Of a stretch of 61,837 bases of DNA, positions 50,361 through 57,715 are shown one piece after another. Both the position numbers and the translations under genes were made by a program. The first letter of the stretch is position 1, and each line of letters opens with the position of its first letter. The stretch comes from a virus, in the IMG/VR virus record IMGVR_UViG_3300028840_003061, positions 1 through 61,837 of that record; one strand, written 5' to 3'. The notes below the pieces were generated by a model. That model searched no databases and was not told the origin of the DNA. It worked only from the letters and a program-made list of their open reading frames with translations.

Positions 50361-51814
50361 TTCTTAATATTCATTATTTTTCTAAACATAGACTCAATTC
50401 CGCCTTCAGCTTTTTTGCTTATTTTAGACGCAAATACGTTCCCTCCGGATTTTGCTCCCCAATTCTCCGGATAAGGGTTGTGAGAACGGACCAAATTACG
50501 CACTAAATAAATAAGCGCATCAAGGGCATCTGCGTGTCCTCCTCTAACTGTCATATCTGCAGAATCAGCCATTCTAGCAAACTCTTTGTGGTTTTTATCC
50601 CAAGACCCATTAGCTACGTGGTATATTAAATGTTTACACCGAGGATTAATTATAATTTGATTATTACTAATCATCATACGTACTTGGTTTATCTGAGCTT
50701 CTTTATTATCTTTAGCCGTTGCCAGGAAGTTAAGTCCATGAAGCCTCTGTAAATCATTTACCATAATTAAGTTATTATCCATAACCCGCATATACACAGG
50801 TAAAGGGTATCCACTGTCATCTGAAAAATGTTCGGATTCTTTTTTATATATGTTATTAGCTAGAGCCTCAGTTGTCATACTAGGGCCATTCATAACTAGT
50901 TCATCTTCTATAACCAACTTGGCGTTTAAAAAATCCCAGTAAGCAAATAAATAAATAGTTAGATCTTTAAACCCTACATCCCCTGCTGTATATATATCGT
51001 AAAATGCCGGTCTATCCCATTCACGGATTAATTCCTGTTGCCTCTCTTCCGTAAATTCTGGTATCACTACTGATTCGTCATCTTGTATTATTTCGCAAAG
51101 GTATTCTCTTTTAAACTGAGGATCTTCTTTTCCTGTTGGAAATCTTGCTGCAATCCCTTCTATCTTTCTCTCGCTTAACATTGGGTTGTCATATATGTTT
51201 AAAACCAGAAGAGAGTCTGCAGCTTTCGCTGGTCTTATAAACTTAGTGATAAAATCGTGGTTAGCACTTTTAGATGGGGTTGATATTAATACGATCTTAC
51301 CATCAGTAGTATCTGTAGTTGGAGCAAGAATAGAATTTACAACATACTCTAAGTGGTCACAGAAACCGGCCTCATCTACTATGCATAGATGTGATGCGCC
51401 CCCTCTAAGATTCTCATGGGAACCATTATCTGTTCCCGCAAATTGTATTTGAGAACCGTTCGGAAAAACGTACATCTTGTCATTTTCTTTCCATTCCGGT
51501 CTTAGATCCCTAGGACAATCTTCTAGTATGACTCTCATGTTTGGTTGAACAATTGTCTTTACCATCTTTAAACGAGGACAAACATATTTTACAATTGCGT
51601 TGGGAGTAGTCATACAAAGCTCGACAGCTTCTACAGTCATCTCAAAACTTTTTCCCAACCGTCTAGATGCTAGTATAGGGATTATATCCCGTTTATCTTT
51701 TAATATATAGTCTCGCATTTTGAGCTGGCCATCATGTCTCTTATAACTAAGATCTCCCCTTGACCATATCTCTCTTAATGCTTCTCTTTTTGAGACTTTT
51801 CTGCGTCTAGCCAC
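50357..51814 (-). CDS. terL: terminase large subunit
   Basis: A 485-residue packaging ATPase-nuclease. Walker A is ASRRLGKS (about residue 52), Walker B is LCIVDEAGF, and the coupling motif is VLISTPS. The RNase H-like nuclease has its Asp in YTAGDVGFKDLTIYLFAYWD and its last Asp in GGHADALDALIYL. The start is GTG overlapping the small subunit's context, 2 bases after its stop. It packages DNA through the portal. The phage ends cannot be judged from sequence; the circular closure fits headful packaging. Confidence 0.93.
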   Translation of the reverse strand: MARRRKVSKREALREIWSRGDLSYKRHDGQLKMRDYILKDKRDIIPILASRRLGKSFEMTVEAVELCMTTPNAIVKYVCPRLKMVKTIVQPNMRVILEDCPRDLRPEWKENDKMYVFPNGSQIQFAGTDNGSHENLRGGASHLCIVDEAGFCDHLEYVVNSILAPTTDTTDGKIVLISTPSKSANHDFITKFIRPAKAADSLLVLNIYDNPMLSERKIEGIAARFPTGKEDPQFKREYLCEIIQDDESVVIPEFTEERQQELIREWDRPAFYDIYTAGDVGFKDLTIYLFAYWDFLNAKLVIEDELVMNGPSMTTEALANNIYKKESEHFSDDSGYPLPVYMRVMDNNLIMVNDLQRLHGLNFLATAKDNKEAQINQVRMMISNNQIIINPRCKHLIYHVANGSWDKNHKEFARMADSADMTVRGGHADALDALIYLVRNLVRSHNPYPENWGAKSGGNVFASKISKKAEGGIESMFRKIMNIKN

Positions 51815-51816
51815 AT

Positions 51817-52167
51817 CTATCCTTTGAGTATGTCTTCTAGTTCTTTAGTTGACATTTTTTTAGCCTTACCTTTTGGCTTGACCCGGATATCTTCGCCCCT
51901 TGCTATTTTTAGATTTTTATGTAATATATCTAAAGTCTTAACCTCATCCTGAGTTAACTCTCGTTTTGAAGAGTGTTCTTTTAGTATCTCTAGTTGTTTT
52001 ACGCAAATAATTTCAGCATCAGTTACGCTATCAGAAGATGCCGACTCGTCTATCTCCTTTAATAGGAGCTTTAGCTTACTTACTTCCAATTCAAGCTCTT
52101 TTATTCTTTTACGTAAAGCAGACTTTTCTGCTTGTTCCTCTAAAGATATTAGTGTTTTATCATCCAT
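51817..52167 (-). CDS. terS: terminase small subunit-like protein
   Basis: A 116-residue, mainly helical protein upstream of terL. A coiled coil (ALRKRIKELELEVSKLKLLL) is followed by RELTQDEVKTLDILHKNLKIARGE, similar to a conserved stretch in small terminases, and a basic tail. It should recognise packaging start sites. The call rests on position and that stretch. Confidence 0.7.
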   Translation of the reverse strand: MDDKTLISLEEQAEKSALRKRIKELELEVSKLKLLLKEIDESASSDSVTDAEIICVKQLEILKEHSSKRELTQDEVKTLDILHKNLKIARGEDIRVKPKGKAKKMSTKELEDILKG

Positions 52168-52170
52168 GTA

Positions 52171-52470
52171 TTACCACCCAAACTTTTGTCCATCTACCCT
52201 AGGTTTAGATTGACTTAATAGAACGCTAGATACTTTTGCGTCTAGTTTATTATAAACTTCCCGGTTATTCTTCTCATAAGTCTCTAACTTTCTTACGAAT
52301 TCGTCAGACGGATCGTCAATTTCATTGTGATCAAGATATACCAAAAACCCAAATAGGACGCTAGATGACACAAATGCGGCAACTTCAAACGACCCTCCAC
52401 CAAAAATAAGACTCTTTGTTGATATAATTAAAATAAGAAAAAACAAGATGTTAGATTTATTAATTGACAT
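52171..52470 (-). CDS. small membrane protein, first gene of the virion operon
   Basis: A 99-residue protein with two hydrophobic segments (about residues 8-20 and 25-45) and a soluble helical C-terminal half. It is the first minus-strand gene, behind a late element and GGGAGA. Holin-like or virion membrane roles are possible; nothing is diagnostic. Confidence 0.6.
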   Translation of the reverse strand: MSINKSNILFFLILIISTKSLIFGGGSFEVAAFVSSSVLFGFLVYLDHNEIDDPSDEFVRKLETYEKNNREVYNKLDAKVSSVLLSQSKPRVDGQKFGW

Positions 52471-52500
52471 TATTTAGTCTCCCAAGGTGTATTAAAGTAT

Positions 52501-52515
52501 AAATTAGTTGTTAAA
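52501..52515 (-). promoter_or_regulatory. late-gene element TTTAACAACTAATTT
   Basis: Minus-strand TTTAACAACTAATTT lies 31 bases ahead of the first virion gene. The divergent gap also holds a GTGTATTAA site (52487-52495) and the plus-strand promoter at 52527. Confidence 0.55.
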
Positions 52516-52526
52516 TTAATTTATTA

Positions 52527-52555
52527 TTGTACTTTGATGCCTTTTGTGTTATATT
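52527..52555 (+). promoter_or_regulatory. sigma-70 promoter for the gene at 52583
   Basis: TTGTAC (52527-52532), a 17-base spacer and TATATT (52550-52555). It diverges from the virion operon. Confidence 0.7.
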
Positions 52556-52582
52556 AATAAGAATTAACCGAAAAGAGGGTAT

Positions 52583-53029
52583 ATGTCAGAAAATGGTATG
52601 GGGTCTAAGGAGATTGTCGTAAAGTTATATTATGATATAACTATGTGTAATAATGAACTAGATCTACTTAAAGTCAATTCTAAGATAAGACAGCATATAG
52701 AAGGAGATGATTCAATTGGGGAGATTGAGACCATGATACTTCTAAGTGCAATCAAAATGAAGAGCAACGAGATAGCTCTTTATAATATAATGGATACTAT
52801 GGATACGCTGCTTCTTGCCAACGATATATCAGTTGTTATGTCCGATGAGAATTTTGACATAGAAGAAGAGGCAATTAAACAAAGTATGACGGATGAACTA
52901 AGTGTAGTCAAAGAAGGCAACATAATGTCTATAAGTGACGTATACTCTCGTAAGAATGGTGGCGATGATCTAGAAGAATCGTCGGGCGAAGATGATGAAA
53001 ATGCACCAGTTGACAGTGGTGACGAATAG
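52583..53029 (+). CDS. acidic hypothetical protein
   Basis: A 148-residue acidic protein starting at ATG behind AAAGAGGG. The first 75 residues are helical (LYYDITMCNNELDLLK), the C-terminal 30 almost all Glu, Asp, Ser and Gly. It is alone between the virion operon and the lysis cassette with its own promoter, and a promoter for the lysis genes lies inside its last codons. The acidic tail recalls DNA mimics or regulators, but that is only a possibility. Confidence 0.65.
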   Translation: MSENGMGSKEIVVKLYYDITMCNNELDLLKVNSKIRQHIEGDDSIGEIETMILLSAIKMKSNEIALYNIMDTMDTLLLANDISVVMSDENFDIEEEAIKQSMTDELSVVKEGNIMSISDVYSRKNGGDDLEESSGEDDENAPVDSGDE

Positions 53030-53037
53030 TGCTATGA
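53009..53037 (+). promoter_or_regulatory. sigma-70 promoter for the lysis cassette
   Basis: TTGACA (53009-53014), a 17-base spacer and TATGAT (53032-53037). The gap to 53165 also holds TGTGG/CCACA (53080-53100) and an ATGTGA/TCACAT inverted repeat with a 10-base spacer (about 53110-53131), which may be an operator or hairpin. Confidence 0.85.
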
Positions 53038-53165
53038 TAGTTATGGATTTATTGCCCCTTTTGTCACTATAGTTGAGGTGTGGGTAGTAAAAAGCCACAA
53101 ATATAGAAAATGTGATAATTAAGCGTCACATAGGAACTAATATAATAATAGTAGAGGAGTAAAAG

Positions 53166-53561
53166 TTGGGACTTTTTGATTTTATTGGAAATATTTTTAA
53201 GCCAGCCTCAGATTTAGTAGATTCATTACATACTAGCGATGAGGAAAGGTTAAAATTGGAAAATGAGTTAGCTAAGATAAAAGAAGCGGCTCTAGAAAAA
53301 ATGACAGAATTAGAAAAGGCTCGACTAGATGCCCTAAGTAAGGTGCAGGTGGCAGAGGCTAATTCTAAACATACAATTGTTGCTATCTGGAGGCCAGTAT
53401 CGTCTCTGTCGATGGTTGCGATTATAGTTGCAGCTAGTTTTAATTTAATCCCTACCCCAAGCCAAGAGTTTTATGAATTAGCTCAAATATTCTTAGGGGC
53501 TTACGTTTCTTCGAGGGGAATTGAGAAAGTTGCCGCAAGCATTGGGGGGTTGAGGAAATGA
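53166..53561 (+). CDS. holin of the 3TM/GTA type
   Basis: A 131-residue protein starting at TTG behind GAGGAGTAA. A Lys/Glu coiled coil (20-60) leads to an S-x-WRP motif (IVAIWRPVSSLS) and a hydrophobic C-terminal half with two or three membrane segments. This is the layout of the holin-3TM family found in gene transfer agents and phages. It should make the inner-membrane hole that starts lysis. It is the first gene of the cassette with the M15 peptidase. Confidence 0.8.
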   Translation: MGLFDFIGNIFKPASDLVDSLHTSDEERLKLENELAKIKEAALEKMTELEKARLDALSKVQVAEANSKHTIVAIWRPVSSLSMVAIIVAASFNLIPTPSQEFYELAQIFLGAYVSSRGIEKVAASIGGLRK

Positions 53562-53812
53562 AATACATAACAGAGGTACTACTGGTTGCTAATTTATTGA
53601 TATGCGGATACGCTTATTATAAAGTATATAGTGTATTAAATGTTGTGGATATGGTTACTAAGCAAATAATTGCTGTTGATAACTCGACTAAAGATATTAA
53701 GGATAAGCTAAAAGCTGCGGAAAAATCATCTCAGGAAGCAAAGGACGGAATAAAGAGGGTAGAAACTACTATAGATGAAATTAAGCGTAAACTGGATAAA
53801 TTGCCGTTATGA
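53558..53812 (+). CDS. membrane-anchored coiled-coil protein, i-spanin candidate
   Basis: An 84-residue protein with an N-terminal membrane segment (TEVLLVANLLICGYAYY) and a Lys/Asp/Glu coiled coil for the rest, the plan of Rz-type inner-membrane spanins. It lies between holin and endolysin, overlapping both (ATGA, TTATGA). No paired o-spanin is embedded; the small lipoproteins at 55876 and 56094 are possible partners. Confidence 0.6.
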   Translation: MKYITEVLLVANLLICGYAYYKVYSVLNVVDMVTKQIIAVDNSTKDIKDKLKAAEKSSQEAKDGIKRVETTIDEIKRKLDKLPL

Positions 53813-54156
53813 TTAGGATATTATTTACTGCATTACTATTATATGGGTACTTGTCTTATGCTACTCCTGTAGATATTGATAATACTGTAAAGGAACTAGA
53901 ATCCCTTTCAGGATGCGAATTGGTCATTACATCCGGATTTAGGACTCCTGAACATAATAAACGAGTGGGAGGGGCTCCTAACAGCTATCATCTATATAAT
54001 AGAGCTAGAGATGTGGTACCAAAAGACAAAAAATGTATAAGTATTAAAGAGTTAGGGAAGATTGCATGTAAAATAACCTCCTCTATCATATACAAAAAAC
54101 ACATCCATCTCGATAACCGTAAGAATCCTATATGTATTAAAGGTAGATATAAATGA
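53809..54156 (+). CDS. M15 peptidase endolysin with signal peptide
   Basis: A 115-residue protein. Residues 1-18 (IRILFTALLLYGYLSYA) look like a signal sequence or signal-anchor. The M15_3 core follows: TSGFRTPEHNKRVGGAPNS-YH-LYNRARD, with zinc His and Asp in the usual S-x-H-x6-D spacing, and a late HIHLD His. Such enzymes cut the peptide stems of peptidoglycan (D-Ala-D-Ala or L-Ala-D-Glu). The Gly usual in the zinc motif is Asn here. It is shorter than many but complete. Confidence 0.82.
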   Translation: MIRILFTALLLYGYLSYATPVDIDNTVKELESLSGCELVITSGFRTPEHNKRVGGAPNSYHLYNRARDVVPKDKKCISIKELGKIACKITSSIIYKKHIHLDNRKNPICIKGRYK

Positions 54157-54656
54157 CTAAATACGTAATAACGGCAAATAGCCGAAGATTTGATAATTTC
54201 AAAAGTAAAAACAAGGGATATGAGCATATTATATGTATACGAGATGTAGTATTACTCAGAGGCTTGCAGTTTAATCCTGAAACGGAAAAAATTATATTTC
54301 TTAGTGATTTTGATAAAATATACGGCTCAGAGAATCTTGAGGCCACTCTCCGTAGCATAGGGTATGACGGGAGAATACCTCCGCTAAGTTTGCCGGATTA
54401 CTCTGTAACCAGTGTTAATATTGAGCCGAGCCCTTTTACTTTAGATATACATAACCTTTCGACAAATACAGCATATATAGGGAGTGATTCATATTACAAT
54501 ACAACCGTAGAAATCCCCCTATACTATGAAATATTGCGAAGTGAGGTCAATAACTTACGTCAACAGATTATAGAAATGCAGCAATCACAAGCAATTTCGC
54601 CCTTAGTTATAGAGAGCCCCTTTATGCCAACATCCGGCGAGTCTGATGAGGAATAA
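54153..54656 (+). CDS. hypothetical protein
   Basis: A 167-residue protein overlapping the endolysin stop by ATGA. The first 80 residues look like a small alpha/beta domain (EHIICIRDVVLLRGL, then KIIFLSDFDKIYG). The middle is Ser/Pro/Tyr-rich and the end acidic. It belongs to the lysis transcript by position. No function is recognised. Confidence 0.6.
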   Translation: MTKYVITANSRRFDNFKSKNKGYEHIICIRDVVLLRGLQFNPETEKIIFLSDFDKIYGSENLEATLRSIGYDGRIPPLSLPDYSVTSVNIEPSPFTLDIHNLSTNTAYIGSDSYYNTTVEIPLYYEILRSEVNNLRQQIIEMQQSQAISPLVIESPFMPTSGESDEE

Positions 54657-54680
54657 AAAAAAATGGGAGCTTGCGCTCCC
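54656..54680 (-). terminator. terminator for the minus-strand cassette 55634..54731
   Basis: GGGAGC-loop-GCTCCC (54665-54680) with a run of eight T on the minus strand. On the plus strand the hairpin is followed by TTAAAAG, so it works mainly for leftward transcripts, though it may also slow rightward ones. Confidence 0.88.
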
Positions 54681-54730
54681 TTAAAAGTATGTGGTCGGAC
54701 GACCATGCGAATGCTAACATACTAGAACTA

Positions 54731-55099
54731 TTAATATTTTTTATAACCAGACATATCTTCGTCTTTGGCTATTCCTTTTCCAATTTTAATTTTCTTTAAA
54801 GCGCGTTTTCTAGCTTCAGCGCGTTTACGCTTCTCCTCTTTTTCCTTTTCTTCGCGTTCTTTTCTTTTAGCTTCTGCTTTTTCTACATAGGCTTTCCTGA
54901 CAGAATCTTCTCTCGCGAGACGGCTCTCGCTAGTTTTGTAGCTAGTCTTTACCCCTGGGCGCATCTCTTTTTCTACCGCTTCATCGCCAGATTTAGGATT
55001 AACTAAACGCCTCTCTCTACTAGCTTTAACCTCTTCTAGAGCCCTATCATATTGATAATCTTCGCCTTTTTTTGGTCTTTTTCGTCCGTATCTACCCAC
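54731..55099 (-). CDS. highly charged basic protein
   Basis: A 122-residue protein, mostly Lys, Arg and Glu, with an uninterrupted charged helix (about residues 68-105) and a short GKGIAKDEDM tail. Such proteins are often nucleic-acid-binding or disordered. It lies 11 bases after the exported protein gene. The function is unknown. Confidence 0.6.
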   Translation of the reverse strand: MGRYGRKRPKKGEDYQYDRALEEVKASRERRLVNPKSGDEAVEKEMRPGVKTSYKTSESRLAREDSVRKAYVEKAEAKRKEREEKEKEEKRKRAEARKRALKKIKIGKGIAKDEDMSGYKKY

Positions 55100-55110
55100 T
55101 TATTACCCTC

Positions 55111-55410
55111 TTAAAAGTTTATTTTTATAACCACTAATACTTCATTTCCTGATACGTTTACAGTACTCACTGAGCCATACATGGAGAAATCGTACTGTAA
55201 CCTTCCGCTAGATATAATATCGACTAAACTATAAGTATAAGCAGCATATTCTTTGTTAATACCAGTAATTCTTAGTATTTTCTCTGCTTTTTTTTCTGCC
55301 TTATCCGCAATCTTAGTCTTAGATAGGCCCTCATATAGTTTATCAAGTGCTTCATCAGCAAAAGCTATATTAGTTGTTAATAGAAGGGCAATGGGGAGTA
55401 AATACCTCAT
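55111..55410 (-). CDS. exported small protein
   Basis: A 99-residue protein read from ATG 55410, overlapping the upstream stop by ATGA; an earlier in-frame start at 55452 lies inside the neighbouring gene. Residues 1-18 (RYLLPIALLLTTNIAFA) form a clear signal peptide with cleavage before DEALDK. The mature part is helical, then beta (STVNVSGNEVLVVIKI). A periplasmic role is likely; no family is recognised. Confidence 0.68.
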   Translation of the reverse strand: MRYLLPIALLLTTNIAFADEALDKLYEGLSKTKIADKAEKKAEKILRITGINKEYAAYTYSLVDIISSGRLQYDFSMYGSVSTVNVSGNEVLVVIKINF

Positions 55411-55634
55411 TTTTCTTCGTCCTTCAGAATATAGTCCCCATGTTTTGGGCAATCGTGATCGTGTAAGTTATTAGGAATACCGAACACAGAGTCCGATCCG
55501 CATATACATTTCTTCTCCCAAGGCTGAATTTGACGCATCTTAACCTTCTCCCCTAGATACCCAGGAGGAAGTTCTACGTTATCGTCATCATCGTACCATA
55601 CTCTCTGATTTACATTTCCAAATATACTAGGCAT
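55407..55634 (-). CDS. small protein with possible zinc site
   Basis: A 75-residue protein with an Asp run (WYDDDDNVELPPGYLGE) and a Cys/His cluster (CICGSDSVFG, HDHDCPKHGDY) that could bind zinc. It heads the minus-strand cassette, behind an AAAAACAACTAGT element (55689 to 55677) similar to the late motif. The function is unknown. Confidence 0.6.
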   Translation of the reverse strand: MPSIFGNVNQRVWYDDDDNVELPPGYLGEKVKMRQIQPWEKKCICGSDSVFGIPNNLHDHDCPKHGDYILKDEEK

Positions 55635-55720
55635 AATTACTACCTTACCATAAAAAAAGTTAAAATACTACCTTGTACTAGTTGTTTTTCTGTGGTAGTG
55701 TATTATTTATTGGAGGAAAA

Positions 55721-55879
55721 ATGAATAGATTAACTGTAAACGCATTATTGACAATAGCTGCTATTTTCTCAGCAGACCTACTTTTCTTTTTTATGGGGCT
55801 ATCAGTTCCCGGACCGCTTTTTCAATTACTAATGTTTGTTGGGCTGGTCAGTGTATTACAATTTATGGAGCTGTCATGA
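55721..55879 (+). CDS. small membrane protein
   Basis: A 52-residue protein read from ATG 55721 behind TTGGAGGAA; the frame is open further upstream without a ribosome binding site. Two hydrophobic segments are separated by a short GLSVPGP turn. An AGTGTATTAT site (55697-55706) lies in its leader. It overlaps the lipoprotein gene by ATGA. Unknown role. Confidence 0.6.
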   Translation: MNRLTVNALLTIAAIFSADLLFFFMGLSVPGPLFQLLMFVGLVSVLQFMELS

Positions 55880-56097
55880 AATTTTTAGTATTTTCTCTTT
55901 CTTTACTTCTGGTTGGCTGTGGCCCGAAATTTAGCGTGGGCGACAGGGTTTATTTCTTCAGTAGCTGCACCGGCATAGTAAAAGAAGTTATCCAGTGGTC
56001 CGAGGCAGTCTCATATAGGCTGGACCCCGCAATATGCGACCTAGAGCCGATTAAACCCGTAGTTATGCCCCAAAAAGCCCTGAGGGGCTCACAGTGA
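55876..56097 (+). CDS. small lipoprotein, copy 1
   Basis: A 73-residue protein with a lipobox (LLLVGCG, Cys at residue 15) after a short signal. The mature part reads KFSVGDRVYF, then SCTGIVKEV, a small beta domain. A related arrangement (KFTTGDVITN, FCTGTVVDI) is in the next gene, so the two look like diverged copies. The DNA here is clearly more GC-rich than the surroundings. Phage lipoproteins can block superinfection at the envelope, a role to consider but not shown. Confidence 0.7.
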   Translation: MKFLVFSLSLLLVGCGPKFSVGDRVYFFSSCTGIVKEVIQWSEAVSYRLDPAICDLEPIKPVVMPQKALRGSQ

Positions 56098-56360
56098 GGT
56101 TTTTACAGTTAGGTGCTGTCTTTCTATGGCCAATCATCTTGGGCTGCTCTACGGCTCCCACAGGACCTTATACTAACCATAAGTTCACGACTGGTGATGT
56201 TATAACTAACGGATTCTGCACAGGAACCGTTGTAGATATCTTTAATTTCAGTGTCTTAGACGAAAATAGATACAAGGTAAAAGACGTTAAGTGTACTAAC
56301 GGAAAGGAGTATTATTATGCAATTTTCGGAGAAAACGGATTTAGAAGAGTTAGCCGATAA
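56094..56360 (+). CDS. small lipoprotein, copy 2
   Basis: An 88-residue protein starting at GTG in a TGTGA-type overlap. The signal ends in IILGCST, a lipobox with Cys near residue 18. The mature part shares the layout G-D-V/R-x...C-T-G-x-V with copy 1 but is longer and ends basic. It is more AT-rich than copy 1, so the two have different recent histories despite being adjacent. Confidence 0.7.
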   Translation: MRFLQLGAVFLWPIILGCSTAPTGPYTNHKFTTGDVITNGFCTGTVVDIFNFSVLDENRYKVKDVKCTNGKEYYYAIFGENGFRRVSR

Positions 56361-56541
56361 TATACGCAACTATCTAGAATCTTTAGAACATTCTGAAATA
56401 GAACATCTCCTTGCTGCTTTAATTTCTGGTCATGGAGTGCCATATAAAGCCAGAGGCTTAGGTATTATGGCGGCAGATGTTGATTTTTATTTAAGAACTG
56501 GATATATAAACCCTAACCAAATGGAGATTATTAAGAAATGA
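56317..56541 (+). CDS. hypothetical helical protein
   Basis: A 74-residue protein starting at ATG within the end of the lipoprotein gene, behind GGAGTATT. It is helical (LADNIRNYLESLEHSEIEHLLAALI) with a GHGVPYKARGLG turn. It overlaps the next gene by ATGA. No family is recognised. Confidence 0.55.
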   Translation: MQFSEKTDLEELADNIRNYLESLEHSEIEHLLAALISGHGVPYKARGLGIMAADVDFYLRTGYINPNQMEIIKK

Positions 56542-56831
56542 ATGCGGAAGAGGCCAGAAATAACGTGGCGACTTATATGAGAGCCCAAGAAAAGGAATTA
56601 GATACCAGAAAGAAACAAATGTTGGTTGCTATTTTGGATATTATTTCTAATAAATCTTGCAATGGGTATAGTATTATCACCTATGTTATAGACGATAAAA
56701 TGAAAACATTTTCTAAAAAACATAAGAAACTCGCTATTGATTTTTTAGAACATAACCTAAACGGCTTAGGTTTTACTGTAAAATGTCAACTTTCTATTAA
56801 CAAAGATAATGTCTTGGTCATTGAGTGGTAA
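56538..56831 (+). CDS. hypothetical protein
   Basis: A 97-residue protein with a helical N-terminal half and a beta C-terminal end (TVKCQLSINKDNVLVIEW). It overlaps the metalloprotease-like gene. Unknown function. Confidence 0.55.
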   Translation: MNAEEARNNVATYMRAQEKELDTRKKQMLVAILDIISNKSCNGYSIITYVIDDKMKTFSKKHKKLAIDFLEHNLNGLGFTVKCQLSINKDNVLVIEW

Positions 56832-57207
56832 ATATGGAATGGTACTACGAAAAGGTAACACTCAAGTATGCATAGATACTAGAATTATAACAATGTCTCC
56901 ATGCTCAAAAAGAAACTATCGACTATTCCTATCATATTTGTTCCACGAATTAGCTCACATTACCTGCGCAGACTCTGGACTTTATCATAACTACCACAAT
57001 GTAGAACCAACCAATTCTAAAGAATTACAGACATTTAGACGAGTAGCTTTTAAAGCGGAAAGGTTTGTAGACAAGAAAGCAGAGGAATTAATGTCCGTAT
57101 ATTTCCCGGATATCCCGTTTAGAGAGAATTATACCGAAGACGATAAGTCTTGGTTTTATATGATGTTTTTAGATAAATATTACAAAAAGGATAAATTCAA
57201 TGCATAA
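56809..57207 (+). CDS. putative zinc metalloprotease (HELAH)
   Basis: A 132-residue protein with FLSYLFHELAHITCADSG, an HExxH zinc motif about residues 46-50, followed by HNYHNVEP, a possible third ligand region. This recalls SprT- or WLM-like small metallopeptidases. There is no signal peptide, unlike the lipoprotein at 9227. The start is uncertain: ATG 56809 overlaps the previous gene, and an in-frame ATG at 56839 is also possible. Neither has a strong ribosome binding site. Confidence 0.65.
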   Translation: MSWSLSGKYGMVLRKGNTQVCIDTRIITMSPCSKRNYRLFLSYLFHELAHITCADSGLYHNYHNVEPTNSKELQTFRRVAFKAERFVDKKAEELMSVYFPDIPFRENYTEDDKSWFYMMFLDKYYKKDKFNA

Positions 57208-57715
57208 AGATAGAAACATCAAGTTAACCCCTATACCAGGTTTTGAGAAGGAGTATGCTATTACTAAATGTGGTCAGATATGGTCATATTTTAAAAATGA
57301 CTGGAAAATGTTAGAGAATCTGAATGGTTATCGTAGAGTCGGTTTGCACAAGAATGGTAAATTACATCGTATTTTAGTACATCGCTTAGTTATGTTGACT
57401 TTTGTTGGAGCGTCTAATTTACAGGTTAATCATATAAACGGCATTAAAAATGATAATAGACTAGAAAATTTAGAATACGTTACTATATCCGAAAACTTAA
57501 AACATGCGCACCGCATAGGGTTGCGGATTAATAGAAAAGGAGAACTTAATGGTGGGCACGTATTAAAGGAGCAGCAAGTATATAAAATAAGGTTCGAAGA
57601 AACATCTTCATTAAATTCTATTGCAAAAAAGTACGGTGTCAGTAAAAAACTTATATTTAATATAAAACATGGTAAGGCATGGACTCATATAACAGAGGAT
57701 TTCTATGATAACTAA
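57200..57715 (+). CDS. HNH homing endonuclease with NUMOD4 and HTH domains
   Basis: A 171-residue protein: NUMOD4-like start (LTPIPGFEKEYAITKCGQIW), HNH core (LHRILVHRLVMLTFVG, then VNHINGIKNDNRLENLEYV) and a C-terminal HTH (LNSIAKKYGVSKKLIFNIK). It is inserted in the operon with overlaps on both sides and closely resembles the enzyme at 60204. It is probably a free-standing homing endonuclease. Confidence 0.88.
   Translation: MHKDRNIKLTPIPGFEKEYAITKCGQIWSYFKNDWKMLENLNGYRRVGLHKNGKLHRILVHRLVMLTFVGASNLQVNHINGIKNDNRLENLEYVTISENLKHAHRIGLRINRKGELNGGHVLKEQQVYKIRFEETSSLNSIAKKYGVSKKLIFNIKHGKAWTHITEDFYDN

Noticed and set aside
53110-53131. CRP-type site (TGTGA...TCACA)
   Set aside because: The spacer is 10 bases instead of 6, so it does not fit the CRP dimer; listed only as an inverted repeat.
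55365-55385. TTAACAACTAATATAGC as another late element
   Set aside because: It encodes the signal peptide of the exported protein at 55410, so the match may be due to coding sequence.
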